Shown here: piece by piece, positions 23,979 to 31,917 of the stretch
Position numbering within the stretch: the stretch's first letter is position 1
Layout of the letters: every line of letters begins with the position of its first letter
DNA from: Candidatus Alistipes intestinipullorum
GTDB lineage: Bacteria; Bacteroidota; Bacteroidia; Bacteroidales; Rikenellaceae
Direction of reading: 5' to 3'
DNA: 36,293 nucleotides
Assembly (NCBI GenBank): GCA_019113885.1
Contig: DXGO01000003.1
Coordinates: 1 to 36,293, forward strand
Program-made: the position numbers and the translations under genes
Notes under the pieces: generated by a model
Database searches by the model: none
What the model saw: the letters and a program-made list of their open reading frames with translations, nothing else
Told to the model about the DNA's origin: nothing

Positions 23979-24545
23979 ATGACTGAAGTCGAGAAGATGA
24001 TGCGCGGCGAGCTGTACGATTACAGCGACCCCGAAGCCCTGGAGCTCAACATCCGCGCCCACGAGCGCATTGAACGCCTCAACAAAACGCCCTACCGGCA
24101 GCAGGAGGCCTATAGGGCGGCCCTGCGCGAATTGATTCCCGGATTCCCCGATACAAGTTTTGTGATCGCCCCCTTCTACTGCGATTTCGGGTTCCGCACG
24201 CGCGTCGGGGAGCACGTCGTCATCAACTACAACTGCACGTTCCTCGACGGCGGCGGCATCTCGATCGGAGACCACACGCTCATCGGACCCAACTGCCAGC
24301 TCCTCACGCCCCACCACCCGATCGACTACCTCGAACGACGCAAGCCGATCGAGACCGGGAAGGCCATTACGATCGGAGCCGACTGCTGGCTCGGAGGAGG
24401 AGTTACCGTCTGCCCGGGCGTCAAGATCGGCGACCGCTGCATCATCGCCGCCGGGAGCGTCGTCACGCGCGACATCCCCGACGACTCGCTGGCCGCCGGA
24501 AACCCCGCGGTCGTGAAACGCAAACTCAACACAGACCATGACTGA
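23979..24545 (+). CDS. Maltose/galactoside O-acetyltransferase family (hexapeptide repeat), 188 aa
   Basis: Acetyl-CoA-dependent sugar O-acetyltransferase. The N-terminal cap MTEVEKMMRGELYDYSDPEALELNIRAHERIERLN is the standard Mac domain of Maa/LacA/NodL proteins. The left-handed beta-helix follows: NYNCTFLDGGGISIGDHTLIGPNCQLLTPHHPID, with the catalytic His in the HHP segment, then TIGADCWLGGGVTVCPGVKIGDRCIIAAGSVVTRDIP and GNPAVVKRKL. Full length. ATG 23979 is the start of the Mac domain. Its last 8 nt overlap the next gene, indicating coupled translation. The acceptor sugar is unknown. Confidence 0.93.
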   Translation: MTEVEKMMRGELYDYSDPEALELNIRAHERIERLNKTPYRQQEAYRAALRELIPGFPDTSFVIAPFYCDFGFRTRVGEHVVINYNCTFLDGGGISIGDHTLIGPNCQLLTPHHPIDYLERRKPIETGKAITIGADCWLGGGVTVCPGVKIGDRCIIAAGSVVTRDIPDDSLAAGNPAVVKRKLNTDHD

Positions 24546-25167
24546 GAAACTCGAACTTTGTGCCCAGGCCCTGCGCCGCCACCACTTCGAAGTCGCCACC
24601 GTAACCGACACCGCCGAGGCGTTCAACGTCATCCGCGCCGCCGTGGAGGCCGCCGTCCCGAAGGTCGTATCGTTCGGCGATTCGATGTCGATGCGCGCCA
24701 CGGGCATCATCGAGTGGCTGCGCAACGACACCCGCTGGCAGTTCCTCGACGGGTTCGACGCCTCGATGCCGCGTCCCGAACGGCTCGAAATACGCCGCCA
24801 GGCCCTCCTGTCGGACCTCTTCATCACGGGAGTCAATGCCCTCACCGAACAGGGAACGCTCCACTGGATCGATATGGTCGGGAACCGTATCGCCCCCGTA
24901 GCCTTCGGCCCACGGAAGGTGATCCTCGTCGTCGGGCGCAACAAGATCGTCGCTTCGCGCGACGAGGCCGAGGAGCGCATCCGCCGCATCGCCGCACCGC
25001 AAAACATCGCACGCCACCCGGGATTCCGCACACCGTGTGCCAAGACCGGCGTCTGCATGGATTGCAACTCCCCCGACCGTATCTGCAACACCCGCATGGA
25101 GATGTTGCGCTGCCACCCCGCCGGACGGATTCTGGTGGTACTCGTAGACCAGGAGTTGGGACTTTGA
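24538..25167 (+). CDS. LUD-domain (LutC/YkgG-like, DUF162) protein with C-terminal cysteine cluster, 209 aa
   Basis: Belongs to the LUD superfamily named after lactate-utilisation proteins. Diagnostic stretches are VSFGDSMSMRATGIIEWLR (44-62), LFITGVNALTEQGTLHWIDMVGNRIAPVAFGPRKVILVVGRNKIV (94-138). A C-terminal cluster Cys167-x5-Cys173-x2-Cys176-x6-Cys183, plus Cys192, could bind a metal. The partner proteins LutA and LutB are absent here, so an actual lactate oxidase complex is unlikely from this locus. It starts inside the acetyltransferase gene (8-nt overlap) and is followed 19 nt later by a lipoprotein gene. Function unknown beyond the fold. Confidence 0.82.
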   Translation: MTEKLELCAQALRRHHFEVATVTDTAEAFNVIRAAVEAAVPKVVSFGDSMSMRATGIIEWLRNDTRWQFLDGFDASMPRPERLEIRRQALLSDLFITGVNALTEQGTLHWIDMVGNRIAPVAFGPRKVILVVGRNKIVASRDEAEERIRRIAAPQNIARHPGFRTPCAKTGVCMDCNSPDRICNTRMEMLRCHPAGRILVVLVDQELGL

Positions 25168-25186
25168 CCTTCAAAAAGACGGAAAC

Positions 25187-25813
25187 ATGAAACAATACGG
25201 ATACCTGTTGTTAGGAGTGCTGCTGGCCGCCGCCGGTTGCGGGGAGGATTCGGAGGTCTTCTACTCGACCTCCTACCCTGTCGTGCGGGTCGAGGCATCG
25301 GTCACGGGACCCGAGTCCGGGGACGACACCACCGACGGATCGGATGATTCGACCACCGACGGATCGGACAGCTCTACCGACGGAGAGTCGGACGATTCGA
25401 CGACCAAAGGATCGGACAGTACTACCGACGGATCGGACGGCTCGACTACCGAGCCGGACGAAAATCCCCTTTTCGCGCAGATCGAAGCGGAAATCGTGGC
25501 CCAGGCACCTGTGCAGGCCGGAGGCCGCTACCGCATCGACTTCACCTCCTACAACGGAGGGCCGGCAACGGTCCTTCCCTCCGCCGGAGCAGAATCCATA
25601 ACGGGGACCTTTATCAAGGTACCCGGTTCGAGCGACATCCAATTCCTCTTCGGAGAGCAGGACTACACGTGTACGAGCTCTTCGTACAAGGGGGAGAACA
25701 ACGCTTCGCTGGTGCTCTTCACCGTAGACCTCACTGCCCGTTACCAGGAGCTCTATCCCGACGCGGGCATCACCCGGGCCGTGCGGCTCGAATACACTTC
25801 GGCGCCCTATTAA
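25187..25813 (+). CDS. Putative surface lipoprotein with a Ser/Asp/Thr repeat linker, 208 aa
   Basis: Unrecognised family. The N-terminus is a lipoprotein signal peptide with lipobox LAAAGC; Cys18 would carry the lipid. The next residues GEDSE are acidic, similar to the lipoprotein export signal that directs Bacteroidetes lipoproteins to the cell surface. Residues 48-86 are five units of about eight residues (TTDGSDDS-like), surely an extended linker. The folded C-terminal part (about 92-208) is beta-rich, with YRIDFTSYNGG, GTFIKVPGSSDIQFLFGEQDY and ARYQELYPDAGITRAVRLEYTSAPY. It lies in the plus-strand run between the LUD gene and radA, with no promoter seen before it. Confidence 0.75.
   Translation: MKQYGYLLLGVLLAAAGCGEDSEVFYSTSYPVVRVEASVTGPESGDDTTDGSDDSTTDGSDSSTDGESDDSTTKGSDSTTDGSDGSTTEPDENPLFAQIEAEIVAQAPVQAGGRYRIDFTSYNGGPATVLPSAGAESITGTFIKVPGSSDIQFLFGEQDYTCTSSSYKGENNASLVLFTVDLTARYQELYPDAGITRAVRLEYTSAPY
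25328..25444 (+). repeat. In-frame 24-nt tandem repeat in the lipoprotein gene
   Basis: Five diverged copies of a 24-nt unit (one copy 21 nt) built around ACCGACGGATCGGA, encoding TTDGSDDS, TTDGSDSS, TDGESDDS, TTKGSDS and TTDGSDGS. All lengths are multiples of three, so copy-number change would alter linker length without a frameshift. Confidence 0.85.
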
Positions 25814-25899
25814 CGGCGGCAGGCAGGATGAAGGGCCGGAAGGCGTCGCGCAAATAGCGGCCGCCACACGGAACGCCTGCAAGAAAAAACTACAAAATC

Positions 25900-27270
25900 A
25901 TGGCAAAGGTCAAAAAGGCATACTTCTGCAAAAACTGCGGATTCGAGGCCCCCAAATGGCTGGGGAAATGCCCGTCGTGCGGCGAGTGGAACTCCTTCAC
26001 GGAGGAGATCATCGCCCGCGAAAGCGGATCGTCGATTCCTGCCGCCGTGGCCGGATCGCTCCCGGCATCGAAACCCCAGCGCGTCGGCGAAATCCGCGAA
26101 AGCGAACACCGCCGCATCGACCTCGGGTCTGTGGAGGTCAACCGCGTGCTGGGCGGCGGCATGGTTCCCGGGTCGCTCATCCTGCTGGGCGGTGAGCCCG
26201 GCATCGGGAAATCGACACTCTCACTGCAGATCGCCCTTGCGGCAAACGGGCTCAAGACCCTCTACGTCTCGGGCGAGGAGTCGGCCGAACAAATCAAGAT
26301 GCGCGCCCAAAGGATCGGTATCGGCAACGAGGAGTGCCTGATCTACCCCGAGACGCTGCTCGAAAACATCGTGGCCCAAATCGACGCCCTGCGCCCCGAC
26401 CTGGTAGTCATCGACTCCATCCAGACCATCTACACCGAGTTAATCGACTCGTCGGCCGGAAGCGTGTCGCAGATCCGCGAGTGTGCCGCCACGCTGCTGC
26501 GCTACGCCAAGTCGACCGGGACCTCCATCGTCATTATCGGACACATCACCAAGGACGGCACGATCGCCGGGCCGAAGATTCTCGAACATATCGTCGACGT
26601 CGTCCTGCAGTTCGAGGGCGACAGCAACAACATCTACCGCATCCTGCGCGGCATCAAGAACCGATTCGGCGCGACGTTCGAAATCGGCGTTTTCGAGATG
26701 CTCGACGCCGGGTTGCGCGGCGTGGACAATCCCTCGGAAATCCTCCTGACACACTACGAAGAGCCCCTGTCGGGCATTGCCGTGGGGGCCTCGGCCGACG
26801 GAATACGCCCCTACCTGATCGAGGTGCAGGCGCTGGTAAGCGGCGCCGCCTACGGCACCCCGCAGCGCTCGACAACCGGATACGACGCCCGCCGCATGAA
26901 CATGCTCCTGGCCGTGCTGGAAAAGAGGGTCGGGATGAAGATGTTCCAGAAGGATGTCTTCCTGAACTTCGCCGGAGGCTTCAAGGTCGCCGACCCGGGG
27001 CTGGATCTTGCGGTCGTCGCGGCGGTAATCTCCTCCTATTACGACCGGCCCGTGGCCGAAGGGGTCTGCTGTGCCGGGGAGGTGGGCCTTTCGGGCGAGG
27101 TACGCCCGGCCCCCCGCACCGAACAACGCATCAGCGAGGCAGCTCGCCTCGGGTTCAAACGCATCATCGTCTCGGGATACCTCGCCAAGGGAACGAAGCG
27201 TCCGAAAGGGATTGAGATCGTGACGATCAACAGCGTCGACCAGTTGCCCCGGGCCCTCTTCGTGGAGTAA
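25900..27270 (+). CDS. radA: DNA repair protein RadA, 456 aa
   Basis: RecA-like ATPase and branch-migration helicase acting in recombination intermediates. The N-terminal zinc finger uses Cys10, Cys13, Cys24 and Cys27 (CKNCGF...CPSCGEW). Walker A is GGEPGIGKST (97-106), Walker B lies in DLVVIDSIQT (about 167-176), and the RadA-specific KNRFG motif is at 253-257. The C-terminal third is the Lon-protease-like ring domain (DVFLNFAGGFKVADPGLDLAVVAAVIS). Full length. It follows the lipoprotein by 86 nt with no clear promoter and closes the plus-strand series at a strong terminator. Confidence 0.97.
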   Translation: MAKVKKAYFCKNCGFEAPKWLGKCPSCGEWNSFTEEIIARESGSSIPAAVAGSLPASKPQRVGEIRESEHRRIDLGSVEVNRVLGGGMVPGSLILLGGEPGIGKSTLSLQIALAANGLKTLYVSGEESAEQIKMRAQRIGIGNEECLIYPETLLENIVAQIDALRPDLVVIDSIQTIYTELIDSSAGSVSQIRECAATLLRYAKSTGTSIVIIGHITKDGTIAGPKILEHIVDVVLQFEGDSNNIYRILRGIKNRFGATFEIGVFEMLDAGLRGVDNPSEILLTHYEEPLSGIAVGASADGIRPYLIEVQALVSGAAYGTPQRSTTGYDARRMNMLLAVLEKRVGMKMFQKDVFLNFAGGFKVADPGLDLAVVAAVISSYYDRPVAEGVCCAGEVGLSGEVRPAPRTEQRISEAARLGFKRIIVSGYLAKGTKRPKGIEIVTINSVDQLPRALFVE

Positions 27271-27285
27271 AAGCCGGCACCCGAC

Positions 27286-27323
27286 AAAAAAAGCCCGCGA
27301 CGAAAAGGTCGCGGGCTTTTTTT
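27286..27323. terminator. Strong bidirectional terminator between radA and the alkylation-repair gene
   Basis: A perfect 16-bp stem, A7-GCCCGCGAC (27286-27301) with GTCGCGGGC-T7 (27308-27323), and a 6-nt loop. U-runs occur on both strands. It separates two convergent transcription units. Confidence 0.92.
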
Positions 27324-27346
27324 AAATCAGCGGCAGATCTCGGGGG

Positions 27347-28003
27347 CTACTCCTCCAGGCGCCAGGCCAACTCTTCCCGGACATAGGTCTCGGCAGGGCT
27401 GTCACCAAGGGTTGCCAGGGCATCGGTCACCGCACGCCGCGAAGCGTCTCCCCGTGTGGCAAACGCCGCAAGCAGGGCCGTGGCTCCCTGCGCCAGCAAG
27501 TGCGCCTCAGGAAGGTCGGCAGCCGCGGCCCGCGTGACGATCCCGGCGGCGGTGGCGGCCCAGGCAACGTCGCCGTGCGTCGTGCGGGCCGCGGCCATCA
27601 GCGCAGCATAGGTCAGCAACGGTTCGGCTTCCACGGCCGTCCAGGCAGTGAACAGTCTCGGAAAGTCCTCGAGGCGGCTGAAGAGTGCGAAGGCTCCCTC
27701 CTCGGCCATCTCGGAGTTGAGCAGTCCCGCCGCCCAGAACGGGAATTCGGACTCGGCGACCTGTGCGGGATCGGCGATGTGGAACGCCGCGAGGCGCAGT
27801 TCACGGACATCCTGAAGATACAGGTAGCGGGCGAAGGCGTGGTCTCGCCCCTCGGTGCGCGCCAGGGTACGAAGTGTCGGGAGGCTCACGCCATAATTCA
27901 GCCCATAGGGACGTCCATAAAAACGCATGGCATCGGCCACCGCTCCGTTACGCTCGCGACGCATCGCCCCGAGCAACGTCGTCATCCGGGATGTCGGGTC
28001 CAT
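27347..28003 (-). CDS. DNA alkylation repair-like (AlkD/HEAT-fold) protein, 218 aa
   Basis: All-helical protein resembling the small Bacteroidetes relatives of AlkD, which removes alkylated purines. The N-terminal part RRERNGAVADAMRFYGRPYGLNYGVSLPTLRTLAR has the AlkD-like opening, and helical pairs rich in Ala and Leu follow, including RELRLAAFHIADP, FPFWAAGLLNSEMAEEGAF and YVREELAWRL. I cannot confirm the catalytic Asp/Trp pair, so activity is uncertain. The open frame starts with TTG at 28012; ATG 28003 is preferred. It comes 11 nt after the DUF4831 gene and is probably translated from the same message. Confidence 0.65.
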   Translation of the reverse strand: MDPTSRMTTLLGAMRRERNGAVADAMRFYGRPYGLNYGVSLPTLRTLARTEGRDHAFARYLYLQDVRELRLAAFHIADPAQVAESEFPFWAAGLLNSEMAEEGAFALFSRLEDFPRLFTAWTAVEAEPLLTYAALMAAARTTHGDVAWAATAAGIVTRAAAADLPEAHLLAQGATALLAAFATRGDASRRAVTDALATLGDSPAETYVREELAWRLEE

Positions 28004-28014
28004 CTTGTCCAAAA

Positions 28015-28908
28015 TTATTTGCGGCGCGGAACGGCCACGCGGATCGTACGCCCGAACTCAAAGAGCGGAAGCACGGCACGGGCATACTCGACACCGTTCG
28101 AAAGGACGGTACAGGTCGCCGGATCGGCCACACGGCACGTCACGGTGTTCTGCTCCTTCGCCCCGGCCTCGATGTCGCTGTGCGTCGAACCCGAAGGCTC
28201 GATCTGCAACAATACGATATCGCCCGAAAGATCGCTGTCGGGCAGGAGCCCCGCCGCCGGGCTGAAGCGGCAGACGATGTACTGTTTCTTGTCCGACTGC
28301 GGATAGACCACATACCGGCGCGACTCGGTCGTCACAACCTGCTTGCCCAGGAAAAGCTCCAGGTAGCTCTGCTCCTGACGGTCGATCTCCGCAAGGGCCG
28401 CAGAAAGCCCCTCTCCGAAGACATTCTCCCCCGCTTCGCCCGTGATGAGTTCCAGGCGGTGGCGGCGCAGTGCGTAGATGCGCTCGGCGGCAACGCGGGC
28501 TGCATCTTCGAGCGTCGGGGTCATCATGTCGAGTTTGTCGGGTTGCAGGCGGGCGAACTCACGCTCCGAAACGGCATAACGCTGCGTCCGGCTCGATGCC
28601 GGAGCCAACGGCTCGGCTCGCAGGCACCTCTCGCTGTCAAGCAGGGCGACCTTCGCCCCCTTGATGCTCCACGTCGTCTTGTCGGTCAGCGCGGCACGCA
28701 CGCCGAGGAACTTCTGCGCATAGCGCGCATAGGGGCCGCTGAGCACCACCTCCTCTTCGACGGTAATATCCACGGCAAGGATCGTCCGCGGGTCCGAGAT
28801 ACTTACGCCCGCGGCGGTCTCGGCCGCTCCCTGAAGGGCAATATACGGATTCTGCGCCGCGGCGCCGCCCGCCATCAGCAGGACGAACGCCAGAAGTCTG
28901 AATTTCAT
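28015..28908 (-). CDS. DUF4831 family protein, secreted, 297 aa
   Basis: Signal peptide 1-18 (MKFRLLAFVLLMAGGAAA), then a beta-rich protein of the Bacteroidetes-specific DUF4831 family. Typical stretches are VDITVEEEVVLSGPYARYAQKFLGV near residue 50, MTPTLEDAARVAAERIYALRRHRLELITGE near 130-158, and YVVYPQSDKKQYIVCRFSPAAGLLPDSDLSGDIVLLQIEP. The family has no known function; periplasmic or outer-envelope location is inferred from the signal peptide. A full consensus promoter precedes it, so it is separated from the trmN6-like gene upstream. Confidence 0.8.
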   Translation of the reverse strand: MKFRLLAFVLLMAGGAAAQNPYIALQGAAETAAGVSISDPRTILAVDITVEEEVVLSGPYARYAQKFLGVRAALTDKTTWSIKGAKVALLDSERCLRAEPLAPASSRTQRYAVSEREFARLQPDKLDMMTPTLEDAARVAAERIYALRRHRLELITGEAGENVFGEGLSAALAEIDRQEQSYLELFLGKQVVTTESRRYVVYPQSDKKQYIVCRFSPAAGLLPDSDLSGDIVLLQIEPSGSTHSDIEAGAKEQNTVTCRVADPATCTVLSNGVEYARAVLPLFEFGRTIRVAVPRRK

Positions 28909-28931
28909 AAGCGTAATTTTTATGGGATTTA

Positions 28932-28961
28932 CAAATGTAGGATTTTTTCCCGGGACGTCAA
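28932..28961 (-). promoter_or_regulatory. Promoter of the DUF4831 gene
   Basis: Minus-strand TTG (28961-28959), 19-nt spacer and TACATTTG (28939-28932), an exact match to the Bacteroidetes consensus. The TTG overlaps the stop codon of the upstream methyltransferase gene. The leader is about 20 nt. Confidence 0.72.
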
Positions 28962-29665
28962 AATTTCAAGTAAAAATCCCGCGTCAAGGCCTGGTATTTG
29001 GCCGTATAGCACTCGTGTTCGCCCGTGCCGACGGTCAATTCGTCGAACACGGCGGCCTCCATCGGATCGGTCATCGCTGTGGGCGTCAGTTCCAGCAGCG
29101 TACGTTTGGCCGGATGGCGCGGCGTCGTACGCACATCGGTGCGACGAATCGTTGTAAGGCGTCCGCCCGCAGCCAGCAGAAACCGCCGCACCTCGGAGGT
29201 CGGCAGCACCACGGCAAAGCGTCCCGCAGGCGCCAACAGCCGCATGACAGCATCGCACAGCTCGCCGAACGGAAGCGTTACGGCATGGCGTGCCGCCGTG
29301 CGGCCCGCGTCGGGACAGAGCAGCGAGTCGTCGAAAAACGGAGGATTCGAAACGATCAGGTCGAACGGCTCCGAGACCTCGAAGCACTGCACCGGGCACG
29401 ATACGAACGACAGGCGCTCGCCCCACGGCGAAGCGTCGGCGTTCTCACGTGCCTGCGACGTATCGGCGATGTCGATCCCCGTGATCCGTGCCCCCGGAGC
29501 ACGCTGCGCCAGCATCAGGGCGATCAGGCCCGTGCCGGTGCCGATGTCGAGCAGGCGGAGGTCCGTCGGGCGCAGGGAGGCCCACGCCCCCAGCAGCACC
29601 CCGTCGGTGCCGACCTTCATCGGGCAACGGTCCTGGTGGATGGTGAATTGCTTGAAACGGAACAT
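28958..29665 (-). CDS. trmN6: tRNA1(Val) (adenine-37-N6)-methyltransferase-like protein, 235 aa
   Basis: SAM-dependent N6-adenine methyltransferase of the TrmN6/YfiC type. The N-terminus FRFKQFTIHQDRCPMKVGTDGVLLGAW is diagnostic of this group. The SAM site LLDIGTGTGLIAL (38-50) and the catalytic motif SNPPFF (N107-P-P-F) follow, and HAVTLPFGELCDAVMRLLAPAGRFAVVLP agrees with the rest of the fold. ATG 29665 is chosen over a TTG at 29674 because the latter overlaps the upstream stop and adds only three residues. It is the last gene of the operon beginning at the YbbR-like gene. The tRNA target is inferred from family. Confidence 0.88.
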   Translation of the reverse strand: MFRFKQFTIHQDRCPMKVGTDGVLLGAWASLRPTDLRLLDIGTGTGLIALMLAQRAPGARITGIDIADTSQARENADASPWGERLSFVSCPVQCFEVSEPFDLIVSNPPFFDDSLLCPDAGRTAARHAVTLPFGELCDAVMRLLAPAGRFAVVLPTSEVRRFLLAAGGRLTTIRRTDVRTTPRHPAKRTLLELTPTAMTDPMEAAVFDELTVGTGEHECYTAKYQALTRDFYLKF

Positions 29666-29670
29666 GACAG

Positions 29671-30456
29671 TCAACGATCGGTAATTCGGGCGTCGATCCC
29701 CGCGCCGAAAAGTGCGTAGTCGTAACGCGCCGGATCGGACGCATCAAAACGCCGCAACGCGTCGGTAAGCTCTTCAACGGCCCGCCAGTCGTTCTGACGC
29801 CGCGTGAGCAAACCCAGCAGGCGTGCCACGGCCCCGACATGAACGTCGAGCGGCAAGCGCAACTCCGACATCGGAATGCTCCGCCAAAGGCCGAAATCGA
29901 CGCCCCGGTCGTCGCGGCGCACCATCCATCGCAGGTACATGCAGAGCCGCTTGCACGCAGCACCCCGCTCGATCGACGAAAGGTGTTTCTCGCAACGCGG
30001 GGCGTGCGGCGTCTCGAAGAAAGTGCGGCGGAAGGCAGCCAGCGTCCGAGGAAGCGACCGCGTCGCCGCATAGGTTGTCTCGAAAAAACCTCCAAGGCCT
30101 CCGAAGCGCGTCGTGATGCTGCGCAGGGCGAGGACGAAGTCGCGCAGGTCCCCGCCGTTGAACGTGCGGTGGCAGAATGCCGAAAGCTGCGCCAGTTCCC
30201 GCTCCGAGGCGTTCAGCACGAAGTCGGCCGGAGCATCGTCCAGGAAGTGCATCAGTCGGTGGCCGTTGTGCACGATCGTACGGCGATTGCCCCAGGCGAT
30301 CGTCGCTGCAAGGAAACCCGCAATTTCACGGTCGGCAGCATCCGCATAGCGGTGCGGCACGGCAATCGGATCGTCGTCGATGAAATCCCGCCGGTTGTAG
30401 CGGTCGTGCAGCCGTTCGAGCAGATCGCGCAGCTCGGACTCAGAGAATCGTTCCAT
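29671..30456 (-). CDS. TIGR02757 (DUF2400) family protein, 261 aa
   Basis: Conserved family of unknown function found across many bacteria. The signature segments are [27 protein letters not shown] (about 43-69), [30 protein letters not shown] (about 162-191), and [18 protein letters not shown] (about 198-215). The pattern of helices with a DVHV motif recalls helix-hairpin-helix DNA glycosylase folds, but that link is inference. Its start lies within the ABC ATPase gene (17-nt overlap), and the next gene starts 5 nt after its stop, so it is embedded in a tight operon. Confidence 0.85.
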   Translation of the reverse strand: MERFSESELRDLLERLHDRYNRRDFIDDDPIAVPHRYADAADREIAGFLAATIAWGNRRTIVHNGHRLMHFLDDAPADFVLNASERELAQLSAFCHRTFNGGDLRDFVLALRSITTRFGGLGGFFETTYAATRSLPRTLAAFRRTFFETPHAPRCEKHLSSIERGAACKRLCMYLRWMVRRDDRGVDFGLWRSIPMSELRLPLDVHVGAVARLLGLLTRRQNDWRAVEELTDALRRFDASDPARYDYALFGAGIDARITDR

Positions 30457-31090
30457 CCTGCATCGTGATCTTCCGGTCGGCCATCGCCGCCAGGTGCTCG
30501 TCGTGCGTCACGATAACCACCGTCTGCCCCAGCCGGTCGCGCAACTCGAAAAACAGGCGGTGAATCTCGTCGCGGTTGTGCGAATCGAGGTTTCCCGAGG
30601 GCTCGTCAGCCAGCAGCACCGCCGGATTGTTGATCAGGGCCCGCGCGATGGCCACCCGCTGCTGCTCGCCGCCCGACAACTGGCCGGGCTTGTGGTCCCG
30701 GCGCTCCGCAAGGCCCATCATATCGAGCAATTCGACCGCGCGGCGCTCGACCTCGGCCCGCGGGCGGCGGCCGATCAGCCCGGGAATGCAGACATTCTCC
30801 AGCGCCGTAAACTCGGCCAGCAGGTGGTGGAACTGGAATACGAAGCCGATGCGTTCGTTGCGGAAGCGCGAAAGGGCCTTGTCTCCGAGCGAGAAGACAT
30901 CCGCGCCGTCGATCTCCACCCGGCCCGAATCGGGGCGCGAAAGGGTCCCCATGACCTGCAGCAGCGTCGTCTTCCCCGCGCCGCTGGCCCCGACGATCGA
31001 GACCACCTCGCCCTGCTGCACCTCGAGCGAAACGCCTTTCAGCACCTCCAGCGTGCCGAATCGCTTGTGTATGTCGCTAACACGTATCAT
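30440..31090 (-). CDS. lolD: LolD/MacB-type ABC transporter ATPase, 216 aa
   Basis: ATPase of the MacB/LolCDE subfamily, which works with FtsX-like permeases, often in lipoprotein release. Walker [10 protein letters not shown] (34-42), the signature [15 protein letters not shown] (138-152) and Walker [15 protein letters not shown] (157-170) are intact, along with a Q-loop in GFVFQFHHL. No permease gene lies nearby, so the partner must be elsewhere. The gene symbol is the likeliest name, not proven. The start is the ATG at 31090, which overlaps the folP stop in an ATGA; the frame runs further upstream to 31291 inside folP without conserved sequence. Confidence 0.88.
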   Translation of the reverse strand: MIRVSDIHKRFGTLEVLKGVSLEVQQGEVVSIVGASGAGKTTLLQVMGTLSRPDSGRVEIDGADVFSLGDKALSRFRNERIGFVFQFHHLLAEFTALENVCIPGLIGRRPRAEVERRAVELLDMMGLAERRDHKPGQLSGGEQQRVAIARALINNPAVLLADEPSGNLDSHNRDEIHRLFFELRDRLGQTVVIVTHDEHLAAMADRKITMQDGTIL

Positions 31091-31917
31091 GATCGGAAAA
31101 GTTTGAACAGTCGGACGGTATCGGCGGCCTCGCGCACGTCGTGCACACGCAGGATCGCCGCACCCTGCCGCAGGCACTCCCATCCCAGGGCCACCGTACC
31201 GGCCAGCGATTCGGCAGGCGTGTACCCGAGGGGTTTGTAGATCATCGACTTGCGCGACAGACCCGCCAACACCGGGAAACCCTCGGCACACAGGCGGTGC
31301 AGTCCGGCAAGCAATTCGTAATTCTGTTCCACGGTCTTGGCAAAGCCGAAGCCCGGATCGAGGATGATCCTTTCACGCCGGATCCCCGCGGCCAGCATCG
31401 CCCCGACGCGTGCACGGAGATAGTCGACCACCTCGGTCGTGATGTCGCGCCGATAGTCGGTCCGCGCCTGCATGGTCTGCGGCGTGCCGCGCATGTGCAT
31501 CGCCACATAGGGAACGTCGTAACGGGCCACGACCTCGAACATCCGCGAGTCGAGTTCCCCGGCCGAGATGTCGTTGACAACCACCCCGCCGAAGCGTTCG
31601 ATGGCACGGGCGGCCACCCTGCTGCGGAACGTGTCAACAGAGACGATCGTATCGGGCGCCAGCCGACGCACCGCATCAATTCCCAACGACACGCGCCGCC
31701 ATTCCTCCTCCTCGCTCACCTCGTCGGCACCTTGGCGCGACGAATAGCCCCCCACATCAATCATCTGAGCCCCTTCGCTTACGGCCTCGCGCACACGCCG
31801 TTCAACCGCCCCGGCATCGGGCATGCGGCTGCCGGCATAAAACGAATCGGGCGTAACGTTGAGAATCGCCATCACCCGGGGCGACGAAAAATCAAGCACG
31901 GGGCATACGGGCTTCAT
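31087..31917 (-). CDS. folP: Dihydropteroate synthase, 276 aa
   Basis: Joins p-aminobenzoate to dihydropterin pyrophosphate in folate synthesis; the target of sulfonamides. [15 protein letters not shown] (17-31), [24 protein letters not shown] (52-75), [52 protein letters not shown] and the C-terminal RVHDV all match the family. In the loop that reads STRPGA in E. coli, Pro is replaced by Gln62 (SSRQGA). Its 5' end overlaps coaE by 26 nt and its 3' end overlaps the ATPase gene by 4 nt, so translation is coupled both ways. Confidence 0.95.
   Translation of the reverse strand: MKPVCPVLDFSSPRVMAILNVTPDSFYAGSRMPDAGAVERRVREAVSEGAQMIDVGGYSSRQGADEVSEEEEWRRVSLGIDAVRRLAPDTIVSVDTFRSRVAARAIERFGGVVVNDISAGELDSRMFEVVARYDVPYVAMHMRGTPQTMQARTDYRRDITTEVVDYLRARVGAMLAAGIRRERIILDPGFGFAKTVEQNYELLAGLHRLCAEGFPVLAGLSRKSMIYKPLGYTPAESLAGTVALGWECLRQGAAILRVHDVREAADTVRLFKLFRS

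Noticed and set aside
28010..28017. TAATTTTG just upstream of the alkylation-repair-like gene as a promoter
   Set aside because: It matches the -7 consensus but lies only about 6 nt from the ATG and overlaps the upstream stop region; no -33 TTG. It is likely a chance AT-rich match.
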